Part shown: piece by piece, positions 35,469-44,746 of the stretch
How positions within the stretch are numbered: position 1 is the first letter of the stretch
Layout: every line of letters starts with the position of its first letter
Assembly: GCF_038049935.1 (NCBI RefSeq)
Contig: NZ_CP145886.1
Span: 2,302,501 to 2,366,500 of the forward strand
Direction: 5' to 3'
Source: Rossellomorea sp. y25
GTDB taxonomy: Bacteria; Bacillota; Bacilli; Bacillales; Bacillaceae_B
Length of the DNA stretch: 64,000 nucleotides
Notes under the pieces: generated by a model
What the model was told of the DNA's origin: nothing
Seen by the model: the letters and a program-made list of their open reading frames with translations, nothing else
Database searches by the model: none
Program-made: the position numbers and the translations under genes

Positions 35469-35621
35469 ATGATGGAACTTATCAATATTATTTTTTTCCT
35501 TTTATTCATCGCATGTAGCATAGAGATCTTCACAATCGGAAAACAACAGAAACAAATGAATGCGACTATCCAAGAGCTGAGAGATGTTCTTAAGAAATTA
35601 GTAGATCAAGACAAGTTGTAG
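35469..35621 (+). CDS. Small membrane-anchored coiled-coil protein (50 aa)
   Basis: One N-terminal membrane helix (ELINIIFFLLFIACSIEIF) is followed by an amphipathic, charged segment (KQQKQMNATIQELRDVLKKL) likely to form a short coiled coil. CCAGGAGGAACACCA gives a strong binding site before ATG 35469. The layout is like that of the 43-residue protein at 51271. Function unknown; it may assist a membrane complex. Confidence 0.6.
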   Translation: MMELINIIFFLLFIACSIEIFTIGKQQKQMNATIQELRDVLKKLVDQDKL

Positions 35622-35685
35622 AATGTGCGGGGCTTGCTTTGGAATAAGCACCCTCCTTGAATCAAATAACAACAAAATAAACAAT

Positions 35686-35724
35686 TAAAAACGCAAAGGA
35701 GAGGCCTTTCCTTTGCGTTTTATA
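35686..35724. terminator. Bidirectional terminator
   Basis: AAAACGCAAAGGA-GAGGCC-TTTCCTTTGCGTTTT stem with A/T runs on both sides, between the 50-residue gene and the convergent XRE-TPR gene. Confidence 0.85.
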
Positions 35725-35729
35725 TGGGA

Positions 35730-36974
35730 TTATACAAATTGATTATTCTTTCGGAACTTCTCCATCAGGCCCTTGGCATAGAAGTTTGCTTTCCCCTCAT
35801 CTCCCTTTTCCATATAATAATCAAACAGTAATACGCCGTAATGCTCCATAGGGAGGACGTAGCCCATTTCCTGAAAGTGGGGATAGGCTTTTTCTTCCAA
35901 ATATTTATAATACCCTTTTATGTCTTCATTAACATTCAATTTGTGTAAAGTAAAGAAGTGATAGAACGTATTGTTGTTACCTTTTCGGGCCAAAGCTAAA
36001 CCTTCTTCTATGTATTGCAGTAACTCATCTTTCGAGGTCCGTCCCTCTTTGGTAAGGGCATTAATGTATCCTTCAAGTGAGCCAAGGTAGTTGGGGTCTT
36101 GGGGTTTACGGGTGTTGACGGATTTTTTGTAGTATTCGCCGGCTGACTTGAAATCGCCTTTTCTGAGCTGGTGATAGGCGTAGTTATGATGAAGAAGGGC
36201 CCTCTGGTGTTCGAGTTCGTAGTCTTCAGCCATGTCGATTAATCGTTGGTATTCTTTGTTTTCCACGTTGGAATCATCGGATTGTTCAAGTTGAAGCAGC
36301 ATCAGCATCTCTGACTCGATCATCCTGGAGAAACTGCGCTTCTCTACAAAGAATTGCAATGCCTTATTTGCATAAAAGTACGCTAGTACATTTGAATGAA
36401 TGGAATGATAGGCAACCGCTAAATCGTAAAAGCATTCGCGGTTAGAATAGTCATCCAGGCGAATTTCCTTAAGCACTGAAATGGCTTTGAAGAAATCGTG
36501 GTTTACCCTCATTAGATAAATGCCTTTTATATGCAGCAACATATTATGTTCATATGGACTAAGTCCTGACCACGTCTCCATTTCCTCAACGAGACGTTTG
36601 GCAAGCTGATTTTCCCCGGAAAATAAATGATACCGAGCGAGAATCAAGGTATACGTCCGATAGAAATCCTGGATTTGCAATAAATGAATCCCATCGAGTC
36701 GTGTCTTTATGGAATCTGCTTTTGTCTGCAGCTTCTTAATGATCGATTCGTGCCATTCTTTCAGGAGGGAATCGATACTCTTATAATTCTCTAATTCCTT
36801 TTCCATATCAATACCTAATCGTTCACTTAATAATTGGATTGTTTCCTTTGAGACCTCAGTAAGTCCTCGTTCTATTTTACTGATATGGGTAGTAGAGCAA
36901 ATCCCTTCTCCCAAATCCTTCTGTTTGACCTGTTGATGTTCGCGATAGAACTTGATAATTTTACCTTCAAGCAT
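35730..36974 (-). CDS. XRE-TPR transcriptional regulator (RRNPP-like)
   Basis: A 414-residue protein. A Cro/C1 HTH fills the first ~60 residues (IIKFYREHQQVKQKDLGEGI, STTHISKIERG). The rest is about 350 residues of helical repeats with TPR spacing (e.g. ALLHHNYAYHQLRKGDFKSA, AGEYYKKSV). This architecture belongs to the PlcR/Rap/NprR type regulators that sense secreted peptides. ATG 36974 follows GGGGATGAGATC. It is divergent from the S8 protease, its likely target. The dodecamer AGGGACGGACCT lies inside the gene (36035-36046) and encodes GRT within EGRTS. Confidence 0.85.
   Translation of the reverse strand: MLEGKIIKFYREHQQVKQKDLGEGICSTTHISKIERGLTEVSKETIQLLSERLGIDMEKELENYKSIDSLLKEWHESIIKKLQTKADSIKTRLDGIHLLQIQDFYRTYTLILARYHLFSGENQLAKRLVEEMETWSGLSPYEHNMLLHIKGIYLMRVNHDFFKAISVLKEIRLDDYSNRECFYDLAVAYHSIHSNVLAYFYANKALQFFVEKRSFSRMIESEMLMLLQLEQSDDSNVENKEYQRLIDMAEDYELEHQRALLHHNYAYHQLRKGDFKSAGEYYKKSVNTRKPQDPNYLGSLEGYINALTKEGRTSKDELLQYIEEGLALARKGNNNTFYHFFTLHKLNVNEDIKGYYKYLEEKAYPHFQEMGYVLPMEHYGVLLFDYYMEKGDEGKANFYAKGLMEKFRKNNQFV
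36035..36046 (-). repeat. Dodecamer AGGGACGGACCT inside the XRE-TPR gene
   Basis: Exact copy on the sense (minus) strand of the regulator gene, in frame as GAG GGA CGG ACC TC (Glu-Gly-Arg-Thr-Ser). Confidence 0.75.
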
Positions 36975-37232
36975 GATCTCATCCCCTTTTTGCAATCGTT
37001 CCAATTCACCCAATATTATCATAACCCCAATTAAAAATTATGTATTTACCACTTTTTCTTTAAAATAACGACGATAAATAGATCTTTATAATTATATATT
37101 GTGATTATTATTAGTTAAAAAGACTCACACAAAACCCCAATAGCTTCCGAACTGAAAGAATACTAAAATGGAATTGTACTACTATTTCGAATACTACTAA
37201 AAATCAACAGAGAAAAGAAAGAGGTAGGAATA

Positions 37233-40200
37233 ATGAATGCAAACTCAATTGCTAAACGCTCTGCAGTAATTGCCCTTTCCACTGGATTACTTTTATCCCC
37301 GGTCAACACCCTCTCAACACCAATCGTAAATGCAACGGACTGGAAATCAGAAGACATGTTATCTTCCTTAACAGAAGAACAAAGACGCGCTTTGAAACAA
37401 TTGGAATTAAATAACTTAGAGGGTCTTCAAGGATTCAATGAAACCGAACTGACTTCTGAAGAAGAGATTGCAGTCATCGTTGAATTCCGTTCAAAACCTG
37501 TTAATGTAGCGGTATTAGAAGCTGCAATAAAAGGAAAGACCTTAAAGAAAGAAGATGCTAAAGCAAAAGTAGATCAAGAGCACAAAGTGTTTAAAGAAGA
37601 CGTAGAAAAACACCTATCAAGCTCAAATAAAAAAGAAAAAAAGCCATTACCAAAAATCACACAAACCTATAAAACGGCTTATAACGGAGTTGCTATCAAA
37701 CTACCAGCCAATCAGGTAGAACAGCTCCTTCACTCAAAATCCGTTAAAGCCGTATATAAAAACCAAACGTTTACAGTAGATCCAGTTAAAGAAGTCCTAC
37801 CAGCTGATGTTGATCAAAACATCACCACATCTGTGGAAAGCATTAACTATTTAAATGTAGACAAACTGCACAAAGAAGGAATCACAGGTGAAGGAATAAA
37901 AGTTGGGGTTCTTGATACAGGTGTGGACTACAATCACCCTGATTTGAAGGACGTTTATAAAGGTGGATATGACTTTGTCGATAATGATAGCGATCCAATG
38001 GAGGCAACTTATGAGGATTGGAAGAAATCCAATCAACCAGAATTTAGTCAAGTAGGTACTCCTTATTACACTTCACACGGTACACATGTATCAGGGACTA
38101 TTGTAGGGCAAAATGAGAATGATAGTGAAGTGTCTGTAGAGGGAGTTGCTCCAGATGCTGATTTATATGCTTATCGTGTACTTGGTCCATACGGAAGTGG
38201 ATCGTCAGAAGGAGTTATCGCCGGTATTGAAAAGTCAGTAGAAGATGGCATGGATGTTATCAATCTATCTCTTGGAGCAAGCATAAACGATCCATATTAT
38301 CCGACTAGTACGGCATTAAATTATGCAGTTCTTAATGGTGTAACCGCTGTTGTGTCTGCAGGGAATTCAGGATCCAATGATTTCACGCTTGGATCACCTG
38401 GTACAGCAGCACTGGCATTAACCGTTGGGGCAAGTGATGTACCGGTTTCACAAACCACTTTTACAGGAGAACTATCAGATGGTTGGTCCACGGATATCAT
38501 CAGCATGGCAAGAGGATTTGCTCACCAATTTGCCAGTTTAGAAGATAAGTCTCTTGAATTAGTCGATGTAGGCTTGGGTAATGTGCAAGACTATGAAAAT
38601 AAAGATGTCGACGGAAAGGTAGCATTCGTACAACGGGGAGATTTTGCTTTAATTGACAAAGTGAAGTTTGCCAAAGAAAATGGGGCAGAAGCGGTCATCA
38701 TGTACAACAATGTGGAAGGTCACGTCGGCTATAATCTAGGCGAATCTACTCACTTTATTCCTGCTTTCTCCATGACCAAGAAAGCCGGGGAAGAGCTGAA
38801 GGAAGCAATCTTGAATGGAGCAACCACTTTCACATTTAGCAACTTAGAAGAATCTTTCTCAGAAGGGGACAAGTTAGCTGATTTCAGTTCAAGAGGTCCT
38901 GTTAATAAAAACTATGATATGAAACCGGAAATCGTAGCACCGGGCGTAAGTGTTCTATCTACCTTCCCTTCCTATATGGTGAATCCAGAGAATCCGGAAG
39001 ACTATAAATATGCTTATGCAAGATTGAATGGAACTTCAATGGCGTCCCCTTTTGCCGCTGGTGTGGCTGCATTACTTCTGGGAGAGAATCCTGACCTTGA
39101 ACCGTCAGATATCAAAACAATTCTTATGAATACCGCTGATCCATTAAACGAAGATTACAGTGTGTTTGAAGTCGGGGCGGGTAGAATAGATCCTTATCAA
39201 GCACTTCGCAGTCAAACGAAAATCCAAGTAAATGATGAAACATTGCTTCCAAATGGAGAAAACCTCATCACAATCAAGGAACAAACCGGCGGCTTAAGCT
39301 TTGATAACCAGATCGTATCAGAGGGATCTCACATTCGGGTAAAAAAGGCACTCGAATTTACAAACGAAAGTAGTGAGAAAAAAACATACAACGTAGAGAT
39401 TGTAGAAAATGTTCAAGAAGGAACCAATAGTCTGAAAGAAAACGGCGTACAGGTCAATGTTGACAAATCAATTAAGGTCAATGCCGGGAAGTCAAAGAAA
39501 TCAAATGTATTCCTTACAATGCCGAAGACAGCAAAAAAAGGTATTTATGAAGGATACTTAGTCATTTCCAACAGCAATGATTCTAGTGAAAGCTACCGGG
39601 TTCCTTTCAGCGTGAAAAAATCAGAGGAAGGATTCAACTCACTGGATTTACTTACACCAGCAATTACGCCATCACATTATAATCATGCATATGATCAATA
39701 CAGAACGACGACGGCATTGGTGTTATTCAATTTAAGCTCACCAGTTGACACGTTGGATGTCATCCTGCAAGATGGTAAATCTGGAGAGGACCTGGGCTTG
39801 ATCGGAACCCTGAATTTGAATGGAGCAGAAGACAACCGTGATTATTTCTTACAAGCCTTTAACGGTTACTACTACAAATTCACCGGAAATAAGAAGGATC
39901 CCGTTGCATCCGAAACGAGTATTGCCGAACCAGGTCATTACAAACTGAAATTCGTTTCAACCTTACCAACTGGAAAACAGAAGACTATCACCCATGATTT
40001 GTTCATTGATATTGAAGCACCTGAAGTGAAAAGTTCACTCGACAGTGAATCTCCTTTCATCGAATACAAGCCTGGACAAAAGACTGTGCCTTTTGAAATG
40101 GAAGTGACAGACTCTAACGTTGAGGCCATGCAATATGCAGGGATAGACATCGATCAATCGTCCAATTTCGCGGTTTACACCTATGGAGCCCCATTCCCTA

Positions 40201-41300
40201 ACGGTCCTATCTATATGGATGAGAATGGGAAATGGAATGAAGAAGTAGAGATGAACGAAAAAACCAAATCCCTTTCATTTAATCTGATTGGTTATGACGA
40301 CGCTGGGAATCAGGCGAAATGGAAGGAATACTTCTTCGTGAAAGAAGGTACTCCTGTTACGTATGCAAAACACAATGTAGAAACTGCGAGATCAGGAGAT
40401 ATTTTAACTGCTTCACTCGTGTTAGATAATCTTGATGGGGTGAAAGAAGCGACCTGGTCGTTTGATAATTCAGGAATACAACATGTATATCTTGTTGAAG
40501 CTGCCTTAACAAATGAAGTAGAGGCTTATGCATCTATTGAAGTGGATGGAAATCAAGTAAAAGTGAAATTCGATGAAAATAAAGCATTTGACCAAACAGA
40601 AGTGGTAGATGTAAAAGTGAAAGTCCAAGACGAATTATTCTATCCCATTGGATACATCAAACCTACAGCTAAGATCATTAATGCAAACAATGAAGAGCAG
40701 ACCTTACTCAGTGCCGGTAATCGCTACAATCTAAAACCTAGATTTAACCGTGTTCAAGGAAACTTGATACCAGAAGGGTATCTTGTTGAAAGTGGAGGTT
40801 TTGCTGGATACAGAGACTGGGCAAAAGTAGGGGCTTCAATTAAGGTAACAAATCCTTCTGGGTATGAACTTGATGCTTCCGACTTGTTTAATGGGAATGC
40901 ACGTTTTGAAATTGAGCCTCTACCGTTAAGTAATGATGCCTATACATTTGAAGTAAATGTTCCAGGACATTTTATTACAAAATTAGATAAAGCATTTGGG
41001 TTTGAATACAAAGGGACATTATACGGTAAATCAGAAACAATCGGCATAAGTTTAGTAGGCGGGGATGTAAACCAAGACCATGTAATCGACATCCATGACG
41101 CTATTGCGATCCAGGAAGCCTGGGGTACTGATGACCGTGCGGCAGATATCAATTTTGACACAGTAGTGAATGAAAAAGATTTGAGATTTGTGGAGAAGAA
41201 CTATTTGCAGCAAAACGAAGACGCAACGAATCCACCAGCACCTACCGATTCTTGGAATGGAAAGACATTGGAATCCATAAAAAAAGAATTAGGACTTTAA
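37233..41300 (+). CDS. Large secreted S8 serine protease with PA and dockerin-like domains
   Basis: 1355 residues. In order: a signal peptide (to about residue 34); an inhibitor I9-type propeptide (about 80-185, ending near KAVYKNQTF); subtilisin-type catalytic domain with Asp in VLDTGVDYNHPD (near 228), His in SHGTHVSG (near 281) and Ser in NGTSMASP (near 600); a PA insert at about 400-520; then fibronectin/beta-sandwich regions. Near 1275-1325 are two dockerin-like EF-hand loops (GDVNQDHVIDIHDA, ADINFDTVVNEKDL). It resembles Vpr-type minor extracellular proteases. It is divergent from the XRE-TPR gene. GAAAGAGGTAGGAATA precedes the ATG. Confidence 0.93.
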   Translation: MNANSIAKRSAVIALSTGLLLSPVNTLSTPIVNATDWKSEDMLSSLTEEQRRALKQLELNNLEGLQGFNETELTSEEEIAVIVEFRSKPVNVAVLEAAIKGKTLKKEDAKAKVDQEHKVFKEDVEKHLSSSNKKEKKPLPKITQTYKTAYNGVAIKLPANQVEQLLHSKSVKAVYKNQTFTVDPVKEVLPADVDQNITTSVESINYLNVDKLHKEGITGEGIKVGVLDTGVDYNHPDLKDVYKGGYDFVDNDSDPMEATYEDWKKSNQPEFSQVGTPYYTSHGTHVSGTIVGQNENDSEVSVEGVAPDADLYAYRVLGPYGSGSSEGVIAGIEKSVEDGMDVINLSLGASINDPYYPTSTALNYAVLNGVTAVVSAGNSGSNDFTLGSPGTAALALTVGASDVPVSQTTFTGELSDGWSTDIISMARGFAHQFASLEDKSLELVDVGLGNVQDYENKDVDGKVAFVQRGDFALIDKVKFAKENGAEAVIMYNNVEGHVGYNLGESTHFIPAFSMTKKAGEELKEAILNGATTFTFSNLEESFSEGDKLADFSSRGPVNKNYDMKPEIVAPGVSVLSTFPSYMVNPENPEDYKYAYARLNGTSMASPFAAGVAALLLGENPDLEPSDIKTILMNTADPLNEDYSVFEVGAGRIDPYQALRSQTKIQVNDETLLPNGENLITIKEQTGGLSFDNQIVSEGSHIRVKKALEFTNESSEKKTYNVEIVENVQEGTNSLKENGVQVNVDKSIKVNAGKSKKSNVFLTMPKTAKKGIYEGYLVISNSNDSSESYRVPFSVKKSEEGFNSLDLLTPAITPSHYNHAYDQYRTTTALVLFNLSSPVDTLDVILQDGKSGEDLGLIGTLNLNGAEDNRDYFLQAFNGYYYKFTGNKKDPVASETSIAEPGHYKLKFVSTLPTGKQKTITHDLFIDIEAPEVKSSLDSESPFIEYKPGQKTVPFEMEVTDSNVEAMQYAGIDIDQSSNFAVYTYGAPFPNGPIYMDENGKWNEEVEMNEKTKSLSFNLIGYDDAGNQAKWKEYFFVKEGTPVTYAKHNVETARSGDILTASLVLDNLDGVKEATWSFDNSGIQHVYLVEAALTNEVEAYASIEVDGNQVKVKFDENKAFDQTEVVDVKVKVQDELFYPIGYIKPTAKIINANNEEQTLLSAGNRYNLKPRFNRVQGNLIPEGYLVESGGFAGYRDWAKVGASIKVTNPSGYELDASDLFNGNARFEIEPLPLSNDAYTFEVNVPGHFITKLDKAFGFEYKGTLYGKSETIGISLVGGDVNQDHVIDIHDAIAIQEAWGTDDRAADINFDTVVNEKDLRFVEKNYLQQNEDATNPPAPTDSWNGKTLESIKKELGL

Positions 41301-41339
41301 TCCATTTACCTTATTGTAAGTTGGTAGGGGGTGTACGAA

Positions 41340-41381
41340 ATGAAGAAGTTATCATATGCACTGCCTGAAGTAAACACCTGA
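41340..41381 (+). CDS. Possible 13-residue peptide ORF
   Basis: MKKLSYALPEVNT is encoded behind a strong binding site (GGTAGGGGGTGTACGAA) 39 nt after the protease stop and before the shared terminator. It has no secretion signal, so it differs from known RRNPP pro-peptides. It may be the start of a decayed gene or chance. Confidence 0.25.
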   Translation: MKKLSYALPEVNT

Positions 41382-41389
41382 TAAATCCT

Positions 41390-41429
41390 AAAAGGAATGA
41401 CCTCTTTCTGAAGAGATCATTCCTTTTTT
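41390..41429. terminator. Bidirectional terminator
   Basis: AAAGGAATGACCTCTT-TCTG-AAGAGATCATTCCTTT hairpin followed by a T-run; between the protease and the convergent nucleoside hydrolase. Confidence 0.9.
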
Positions 41430-42373
41430 CTCTCAAATGATTCCCCGGTCATCACATTCATAAATCGTGCGAAGAACATCTCATACTCGAACGAAAAGGC
41501 AATCCGATGCTTTTTGGCTGTTTCTTCAAACTGAATATACGGTCTGATATCAGCAATGCTTTGTCCACGGTGGATGCCGGTGCTTGAAGTCACTACATGA
41601 ACGGGTAGATTTCGAAACGTGAACATGTCATCATTGACTGCCGACATGAGGGTGATAGCATCATGTACCGGGCTACCTTTAATCAATGGATTTCTCTTCT
41701 TATAAAAACCATAGTAATAGTCCAACAGGGGCTTAACAAGCTTCGATCGACCTTTATACTCGATGTAATCAACCATTTCAGGGGTTACAATGGCATGGTC
41801 AGTTACGTTTAAAGGGATGATGGTAAGATTTTTCGCATATGTCAAAACAATCTTAACTGCAATCGGATCGGAATGAAAGTTTGCTTCAGATACCGCCGTT
41901 ACATTTCCGGGTACCCAGAACGCTCCGCCCATAAGATAGATCTTTTTTACTTTGTTCATAAGAGTCTGGTATAAGATGAACATATTCGCAAGGGATGTCA
42001 ACCTTCCGACATTTACAATGATCAGTTCATCCCCATATTTCTCTATCAATCTTATAATCTCAAAGAAATTTTCAATAATTCCTTCATAAAGACCAGGCTT
42101 AATTGGTCCAAGTCCATATTCTCCATGTATTTCAGGATAGAATTTAGGCTGTTCTGCAGTCATCGGAACCTCTGCTCCGCCAATAATCGGAATCTGATCT
42201 ATAAGGTTCAACTGGTTCATAAGGTAGTGAACACTTGCCACAGCACGGGATCTTGGCACATTTCCATAATCAGCAACAACCCCGACCAGTTCAATCTCTT
42301 CGCTCAAATAAGAATAGATCAAGGCGATGGTATCGTCGATCCCTATATCCGCAAATAACAATACCTTCTGCAT
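41417..42373 (-). CDS. Nucleoside hydrolase (inosine-uridine type) family protein
   Basis: A 318-residue protein of the IUNH family, which splits ribonucleosides into base and ribose. The N-terminal Asp cluster reads FADIGIDDT instead of the usual DTDPGxDD: the first Asp is Phe and Pro is Ile, but the later Asp residues remain. LMGGAFWVPGNVTAVSEANF (sugar-binding Glu/Asn) and the calcium-ligand Asp in SPVHDAIT near 245 are kept. Activity or specificity may differ. Single gene, divergent from the MerR regulator. Confidence 0.82.
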   Translation of the reverse strand: MQKVLLFADIGIDDTIALIYSYLSEEIELVGVVADYGNVPRSRAVASVHYLMNQLNLIDQIPIIGGAEVPMTAEQPKFYPEIHGEYGLGPIKPGLYEGIIENFFEIIRLIEKYGDELIIVNVGRLTSLANMFILYQTLMNKVKKIYLMGGAFWVPGNVTAVSEANFHSDPIAVKIVLTYAKNLTIIPLNVTDHAIVTPEMVDYIEYKGRSKLVKPLLDYYYGFYKKRNPLIKGSPVHDAITLMSAVNDDMFTFRNLPVHVVTSSTGIHRGQSIADIRPYIQFEETAKKHRIAFSFEYEMFFARFMNVMTGESFERKKE

Positions 42374-42481
42374 GTCTCACTCACCACCTCTGCAATATTC
42401 ATTACTAGTATATGGAAAACAGTATTATGATTATGTATAAAGGTACCCCTCCCAAAGAACCAAAAACTTTTTTAAAACAGG

Positions 42482-42512
42482 TTGAACTTTACGTTAACGT
42501 CAATGGTAAACT
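42482..42512 (+). promoter_or_regulatory. MerR-type promoter with ACGTTAACGT palindrome
   Basis: TTTACGTTAACGTCAA (42488-42503) is a near-perfect 16-bp palindrome with a perfect 10-bp core. It sits between TTGAAC (42482) and TAAACT (42507), which are 19 bp apart, the long spacer typical of MerR-controlled promoters. The palindrome resembles, from memory, the LiuR-type sites of catabolic MerR regulators. Autoregulation of the merR-acyl-CoA dehydrogenase operon is inferred. Confidence 0.55.
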
Positions 42513-42549
42513 TGAAGTATCAAAATTTTCTAACAAAGAGATGATTACT

Positions 42550-42936
42550 ATGACATACACGATAACTCAGCTGGCAAAGGAATTTAACGTAACGACACGC
42601 ACGATAAGGTATTATGAGGAGCTAAATCTGTTGCAACCTTCAAGGAGCGAGTCAGGAAGGAGAATCTATTCGAAGAGTGATATCACGAAATTGAAATTGA
42701 TATTCAGGGGAAAACGATTCGGCTTCACATTGGATGAAATCAAAGAAATGATCCAATTATTTGATCAGGACCGAACCGGAAGGAAGCAGTTAGAACGCAC
42801 GATTGAATATGGAAACAAACGAATCGAGGAGGTGACAACGTTTATTGAAGAGCTTGAAGCCATGAGAACCGAGATGGAAGAACTTAGGGATGAGTTTGCC
42901 ATAAAATTAAATGCGACAGGGGAAACATCAGATTGA
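42550..42936 (+). CDS. MerR-family regulator (LiuR-like)
   Basis: A 128-residue protein. The MerR winged helix (YTITQLAKEFNVTTRTIRYY, EELNLLQPSRSESGRRIY) is followed by a helix with LIFRGKRFGFTLDEIKEMI and a C-terminal coiled coil with no metal-binding Cys. This is the pattern of regulators of acyl-CoA and branched-chain amino acid degradation. ATG 42550 is chosen because the palindromic promoter lies just upstream, although the binding site is weak. The acyl-CoA dehydrogenase follows after 82 nt. Confidence 0.8.
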   Translation: MTYTITQLAKEFNVTTRTIRYYEELNLLQPSRSESGRRIYSKSDITKLKLIFRGKRFGFTLDEIKEMIQLFDQDRTGRKQLERTIEYGNKRIEEVTTFIEELEAMRTEMEELRDEFAIKLNATGETSD

Positions 42937-43018
42937 ATTTTTCACGATTATTTTTACGAAATTCGACGGGGAAGGTTATGCTACAAGCATTGCGCGATGA
43001 AATACAGGAGGTGAAATC

Positions 43019-44704
43019 ATGAAAAAAATTGAAAACTTCTATCGGGAGGATCCTCATTTCAAGGAACTCATGAAGCATTATCTGAACAAAGATTTCCTCG
43101 AATGGGCTGATCCAGAGCTGGACGAATTCGGTGAATTATGTGCGGGGGAAATTGATGAACGGGCCATGCACACCGACCGTGAAGGGCAGCCAAGACTGAT
43201 CAAATACAATCGATTGGGAGAAGAAATTTCTGAAATCTGGGTGAATGAAGGATATAAGAAAACGGTGCAACAAACGTATAACAAGGGAATAGTAGGTTAT
43301 ATCCATAAGGACATTCCTGCACTCGGGCATAAAGGAAACTATGTATATTCTTATGCACAAGGCTATCTATTATCACAAACAGAGCCTGGTTTCTATTGTC
43401 CTGTGACCCTTTCCATGGCTACTGCCCTGCTCCTTGAAAAATACGCATCCGATCAGGTGAAAAAGAGATTCCTGCCTCATGTCCTTTCAACAGGTGAAGT
43501 TGAATTATACGAGGGGGCTACATTCTTAACCGAACGTCAAGGGGGTTCCGATGTCGGTGCCAACGATACAAAAGCCGTCAAACATGGTGGGGATACTTAT
43601 AAGCTTTTTGGTGAAAAATATTTTGCATCCAACTCTGGGATGTGCGGAGTGACCATGGTGCTTGCCCGTATCGATGGTGCTGGCGATGGAACGAAAGGAC
43701 TCAGTCTGTTTGCGGTTCCTTGGAGGAACGATGATGGTTCACTAAATGGCATTCACATTAGAAGGTTGAAAGATAAACTGGGTGTCCGGGCGGTCCCATC
43801 AGCAGAAGTGGAATTCGATGGAGCTGAAGCCTATCTTGTAGGAGAACCGAATCGCGGCATTTATTATATGATGGAGGCATTGAACCTTTCCCGCGTCTGC
43901 AATGCCGTTGCCTCGATTGGAATCATGAGAAGAGCCTATCTAGAAGCAAGAAATTATGCATTCTACCGTGAAGCATTCGGTCAGCCATTGACCCAATATC
44001 CGATGATCAAAGAATCATTGTCTCGTCTTGCAGCCAAGCAGGAGGTAGAAACGAGTGCAGTATTTCGTCTCGTTCATTTGTTTGATCGCGTTGTATCAGA
44101 AGATATCCCGACGACAGAAGAAGAGTCAGTCCTAAACAGATTACTTATTGCGATTTTGAAAAAGGAATCAGCTGAACAAGCGATTCATTTCTCCCACGAA
44201 GCCATTGAAATGCACGGAGGAAATGGCTACATCGAAGATTTTGTATTGCCTCGCTTACTTAGGGATGCCCAGGTATTGACGGTGTGGGAAGGAACAGCGA
44301 ATATTTTGGGACTTGAAGTATTAAGGTTAATGAATAAACATCGCGCTCATGAATACTTTTTGGTGAAAATGAAAGAAGAGTTATCCAATTTGCCGGAAGA
44401 GCTTCTGTTGTTTAGCACCCCAGTTACAGAAGGGATAGCAAAACTAGAACAATTATTGGAAAAAGTAGCAGTAGGGGACGTCGACATGCAAACGTATCAT
44501 TCAAAACGAATCGCTGAGTTAATGGCCAATATATTCGAAAGTGTCATCGCACTTAAGGATGCACATACTATGGGTGGAGATAGGAAGCGAATGGTAGCTG
44601 AAGTGTTTATCGAGCATACATGGAACCAAACCGAATGGATTGATGAAGAGATGAAATCAGTTCGATATTTTGACGATATTGTTAGTGTAAATATACGAGT
44701 GTAA
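43019..44704 (+). CDS. AidB-like acyl-CoA dehydrogenase
   Basis: A 561-residue flavoprotein, longer than standard acyl-CoA dehydrogenases (~380). The FAD/substrate segment TFLTERQGGSDVGANDTKAV is the AidB-type signature. The later EMHGGNGYIEDFVLPRLLRD (with ARG-like FAD contact) and the helical C-terminal extension also fit AidB and the FadE-like long family. It has the MerR regulator as upstream partner, which suggests a catabolic acyl-CoA substrate rather than alkylation repair. AATACAGGAGGTGAAATC precedes the ATG; a terminator follows. Confidence 0.88.
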   Translation: MKKIENFYREDPHFKELMKHYLNKDFLEWADPELDEFGELCAGEIDERAMHTDREGQPRLIKYNRLGEEISEIWVNEGYKKTVQQTYNKGIVGYIHKDIPALGHKGNYVYSYAQGYLLSQTEPGFYCPVTLSMATALLLEKYASDQVKKRFLPHVLSTGEVELYEGATFLTERQGGSDVGANDTKAVKHGGDTYKLFGEKYFASNSGMCGVTMVLARIDGAGDGTKGLSLFAVPWRNDDGSLNGIHIRRLKDKLGVRAVPSAEVEFDGAEAYLVGEPNRGIYYMMEALNLSRVCNAVASIGIMRRAYLEARNYAFYREAFGQPLTQYPMIKESLSRLAAKQEVETSAVFRLVHLFDRVVSEDIPTTEEESVLNRLLIAILKKESAEQAIHFSHEAIEMHGGNGYIEDFVLPRLLRDAQVLTVWEGTANILGLEVLRLMNKHRAHEYFLVKMKEELSNLPEELLLFSTPVTEGIAKLEQLLEKVAVGDVDMQTYHSKRIAELMANIFESVIALKDAHTMGGDRKRMVAEVFIEHTWNQTEWIDEEMKSVRYFDDIVSVNIRV

Positions 44705-44711
44705 AAATAAT

Positions 44712-44746
44712 TGGCCCCTAAGCTCGAAAGAGTTCAGGGGCTTGTA
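44712..44746 (+). terminator. Terminator of the merR-acyl-CoA dehydrogenase operon
   Basis: GGCCCCTAAGCTC-GAAA-GAGTTCAGGGGC stem followed by a T-rich stretch. The convergent Cys-rich gene ends next to it. Confidence 0.8.
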
